DNA of 7,844 nucleotides from the NCBI GenBank assembly GCA_937901055.1, contig CALCGO010000563.1, forward strand, positions 1 to 7,844, read 5' to 3'. Below the pieces are notes generated by a model. That model was given only the letters and a program-made list of their open reading frames with translations. It was not told the origin of the DNA and ran no database searches. This document shows, piece after piece, positions 5,647-7,844 of this stretch. The position numbers and the translations under genes are program-made. The stretch comes from an uncultured Rhodobacterales bacterium. GTDB lineage: Bacteria > Pseudomonadota > Alphaproteobacteria > Rhodobacterales > Rhodobacteraceae. Each line of letters opens with the position of its first letter. The first letter of the stretch is position 1.

Positions 5647-6401
5647 GTTAGTACCTCTACTTGGTCTTCTTGGCGAATCCGGCCGGACTTTGTCACAACG
5701 GCGTAAACACCCATTTCCTGATGACCGAAACCTTTTTTCAACGCACCTAGGGTGTCTGCATCGCGAACGCCGGTTTCGACGTTAACGGTTGTGGCCATGC
5801 AGCGCGTGATTTCTTCGCGGATTTCGAGTTCGGCGTCGCCGATGCGAATGCGTTTGCCGATCATTTCTTTTTCGGCCCATGGCGCCCATCCATTGATATG
5901 AATGTTCCCGCGCCAACGTTCTGGTGACAGGTTGGTTTCCAGATTTTTCTCAATCTCGGCGTGGGACGCCAGATTGATGATCGAGATGGATTGGAAATCG
6001 GTATCCGTCATCGGCTGCGATGCACTAACCAGTCGGGCGGGCAACATGCGCGATCCATTGGAAATTGGCATCACCCATTGCACGAAGTGATTGGCGTCGC
6101 CCTCGTGGTCAGGGTTGATTGTAATGTCCTGACAGTCGGGATGGCTAAGCGTTATTTTGTTTGTGCGTTCGTCCACATATGCGGTGATGGCCTGCAACCG
6201 AGGGGACTTCGCCCCGATGGAGAATTGGTTGCAAGGTTGCCAACTTGGGCGTTCCACATCAAAGCAGGACCGTTCATGGGCAACCGCCCAGCGACGATCC
6301 CACGGCAGGCATTTACCTGCCGTCAGCGACGTTTCGGGTACTTCCTCACGTCCGTGGCTTTTGATCGGATGACGCCAGATATGTGCAACGGATGCGCTCA
6401 T
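5643..6401 (-). CDS. MOSC domain-containing protein (MOSC_N + MOSC, YcbX/mARC-like)
   Basis: The 252-residue product begins with the MOSC_N pattern (VAHIWRHPIKSHGRE, then LPWDRRWAV at 32-40). It continues into a MOSC domain with RWRGNIHI (162-169) and TRCMATTVNVETG (199-211). In the YcbX and mARC enzymes the cysteine at this place binds the molybdenum cofactor, so C201 is the predicted ligand. A role in reducing N-hydroxylated compounds, or in handling the cofactor, is possible. It lacks the C-terminal [2Fe-2S] domain of E. coli YcbX, so an electron donor would have to be separate. The ATG at 6401 overlaps the yidC stop by ATGA; AAGGA abuts the ATG too closely to act as a normal ribosome binding site, so coupling to yidC translation is likely. 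The 3' end overlaps yihA in the same way. Confidence 0.9.
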   Translation of the reverse strand: MSASVAHIWRHPIKSHGREEVPETSLTAGKCLPWDRRWAVAHERSCFDVERPSWQPCNQFSIGAKSPRLQAITAYVDERTNKITLSHPDCQDITINPDHEGDANHFVQWVMPISNGSRMLPARLVSASQPMTDTDFQSISIINLASHAEIEKNLETNLSPERWRGNIHINGWAPWAEKEMIGKRIRIGDAELEIREEITRCMATTVNVETGVRDADTLGALKKGFGHQEMGVYAVVTKSGRIRQEDQVEVLT

Positions 6402-7844
6402 TCCTTGGTGTCTTTTTCCCTGATCTTACGGAAGCCGGACATAATGTTGCCGAATACGTCTGGTTTAACACCTTGCGAACGCATGATGGCATACTGCTGG
6501 ATAAACGTGATGGTGTTGTTGGCCACCCAGTAGATCACAAGACCCGATGCGAAACGGCCCAGCATGAACATGAATACCCATGGCATCCAAGCGAAGATCA
6601 TGGCTTGCGTTTTGTCTGTGGGGGCCGGATTTAGTTTTTGCTGCATCCACATAGTGATACCCATCAGGATCGGGAACACACCGATGGACAGGATCGCAAG
6701 GAAGCTTTCAGGGCCCGGAGCCGAGAACGGCAGTAAACCGAACAAGTTCAGGATGGAGCTTGGATCCGGTGCCGAGAGATCTTGGATCCAGCCAAAGAAC
6801 GGCGCGTGGCGCATTTCGATGGTCACGAACAGCACTTTATAGAGCGAGAAGAAAATCGGGATTTGCAGGAAGATTGGTAGACAGCCCGAAGCTGGGTTTA
6901 CCTTGTTCTTCTTGTAAAGTTCCATCATTTCTTTTTGCATGGCTTGCTTGTCGTCGCCTGTGCGTTTCTTCAGTTCTTCCATTTCAGGCTGAAGTTTTTT
7001 CATCTTCGCCATGGAGACATAGGATTTGTATGCCAGCGGTGACAGCAAAGCCTTGATGACCAGTGTCAGGCCGATGATCGACAGACCCATGTTGCCAATC
7101 CAGCCGTGGATCAGGGACAGAAGCGAGAAAATCGGTTTGGTGATGAAGAAGAAGATCCCCCAGTCAACGGAGTCGACGAATTTGTCGATGCCCATATCGT
7201 CTTGGTAGGCGCGGATCGTGGATACTTCTTTCGCACCGGCAAATAGCAACGTGGTGATCTCTGCGTCTTGGCCGCCCGAGATTTCCATAACAGGCAGGCG
7301 CATATCGGCCTGATAGGTGTCGTTGCTTGGTGTGTATTTCGATACGGAGGCGAACGGCTGGCCCGGAAGCGGGATCAGTGTCGTCATCCAGTATTTGTCG
7401 GTCATGCCGATCCAGCCACCTTCAAGGACGTCTATACGGTCAATGTTGCCGCCTTCAGCCGCATCGAAGGTTTCATCAGGCATGTCGTCATAGTCGATTT
7501 CCTGAATTTCGCCGTCTTGTGCGCGAACGACACCCTCGTGAAGCAAGTACATACCCAAGGTGTCAGGCTCGCCTTTGCGGGCGATAATGCCGTATGGTTG
7601 CATCCGCACAGCGGCGTCAGTGGTGTTTTCTACGCGCTGCGTGATGGAGAACATATAATTTTCGTCAACCGCGATTGTGCGGTGGAATACGAGGCCAGCG
7701 CCGTTGTCCCACATAATGGTTAGTGGCGTTGTTTCGGTTAGGATGTTGCCGCTTTCGATTGTCCAGACTGTTGTTGCACCCGGAACGGCAGAGGCATCAA
7801 GCCCGCCCGCTGGGGCCCAACCATGAACTGTATAGTAAGGTTGC
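6398..7844 (-). CDS. yidC: Membrane protein insertase YidC, N-terminus outside the window
   Basis: YidC inserts and folds inner-membrane proteins, alone or with SecYEG. The minus-strand frame is open to the window edge (481 visible residues); the ATG at 7714 is internal. Visible residues 1 to about 220 are the periplasmic beta-sandwich domain. Then come conserved hydrophobic segments near 230-250, 254-272, 323-342, 381-399 and 414-453 (two crossings). Between the second and third lies a charged cytoplasmic hairpin containing SMAKMKKLQPEMEEL and GDDKQAMQKEMMELYKKNKVNP. The position of the groove arginine of E. coli YidC holds a lysine (K264, in LVIKALLSPL). About 25 residues are inserted after DLSAPDPSSIL relative to E. 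coli, as is common in alphaproteobacteria. The first membrane segment and start lie beyond base 7844. It is the first visible gene of the minus-strand unit and ends ATGA into the MOSC gene. Confidence 0.97.
   Translation of the reverse strand, partial: QPYYTVHGWAPAGGLDASAVPGATTVWTIESGNILTETTPLTIMWDNGAGLVFHRTIAVDENYMFSITQRVENTTDAAVRMQPYGIIARKGEPDTLGMYLLHEGVVRAQDGEIQEIDYDDMPDETFDAAEGGNIDRIDVLEGGWIGMTDKYWMTTLIPLPGQPFASVSKYTPSNDTYQADMRLPVMEISGGQDAEITTLLFAGAKEVSTIRAYQDDMGIDKFVDSVDWGIFFFITKPIFSLLSLIHGWIGNMGLSIIGLTLVIKALLSPLAYKSYVSMAKMKKLQPEMEELKKRTGDDKQAMQKEMMELYKKNKVNPASGCLPIFLQIPIFFSLYKVLFVTIEMRHAPFFGWIQDLSAPDPSSILNLFGLLPFSAPGPESFLAILSIGVFPILMGITMWMQQKLNPAPTDKTQAMIFAWMPWVFMFMLGRFASGLVIYWVANNTITFIQQYAIMRSQGVKPDVFGNIMSGFRKIREKDTKE

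Noticed and set aside
5961..6533. 190-codon open frame on the plus strand opposite the MOSC gene and yidC
   Set aside because: It is antisense to well-supported genes, has no recognisable family and runs across the junction of two real genes; it is a shadow frame.
7268..7723. 151-codon open frame on the plus strand opposite yidC
   Set aside because: It lies opposite the conserved YidC periplasmic domain, its translation resembles no protein I know, and no ribosome binding site is evident.
1..7844. Mobile element, defence island, CRISPR array, tRNA or rRNA
   Set aside because: All the space is filled by conserved housekeeping-type genes; no transposase, integrase, direct-repeat array or RNA gene was seen on either strand.

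Overview
The window looks like ordinary chromosomal core sequence from an alphaproteobacterium, most likely a roseobacter-type Rhodobacteraceae. This rests on protein character (alphaproteobacterial-style YidC with a long insertion, a hexamer-type ArgB, a SixA-like phosphatase with an RHAKSS start), moderate GC by eye, and the order yidC - MOSC protein - yihA/engB - argB. I see no tRNA, rRNA, CRISPR, insertion sequence, phage gene or other sign of transfer. The genus cannot be fixed from the sequence alone.

Layout. Plus strand, 1-2058: the C-terminal three quarters of a glutamate dehydrogenase of the animal-mitochondrial type (5' end outside the window), then after an 87-nt gap a pirin-family cupin. 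Minus strand, 7844-2059, read right to left: yidC (N-terminus outside the window), a MOSC-domain protein, yihA/engB, argB, a sterol desaturase/fatty acid hydroxylase family membrane protein, a small QueG-like protein with eight cysteines, and a SixA-like histidine phosphatase. The two blocks converge, and their stop codons abut inside an 8-bp palindrome (2055-2062).

The minus-strand block is very compact. yidC/MOSC, MOSC/yihA and desaturase/ferredoxin-like each overlap by the 4-base ATGA arrangement, and the SixA-like gene starts 5 nt after the ferredoxin-like gene. The only real gaps are yihA-argB (63 nt) and argB-desaturase (52 nt of clear leader plus a possible promoter). Each holds a perfect stem-loop with a 6-nt loop and no T-run, which may split the block into processing or regulatory units.

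Functionally the block mixes envelope and translation housekeeping (YidC insertion, 50S assembly), arginine biosynthesis, a predicted molybdenum-cofactor enzyme, and a possible redox pair (diiron membrane hydroxylase plus iron-sulfur protein). The points most worth a second look are the antenna-like insertion in the glutamate dehydrogenase, the translationally coupled hydroxylase/iron-sulfur pair, the two intercistronic stem-loops, and an inverted repeat covering the ribosome binding site of the pirin gene. I did not find a clear, previously undescribed defence or mobile system.
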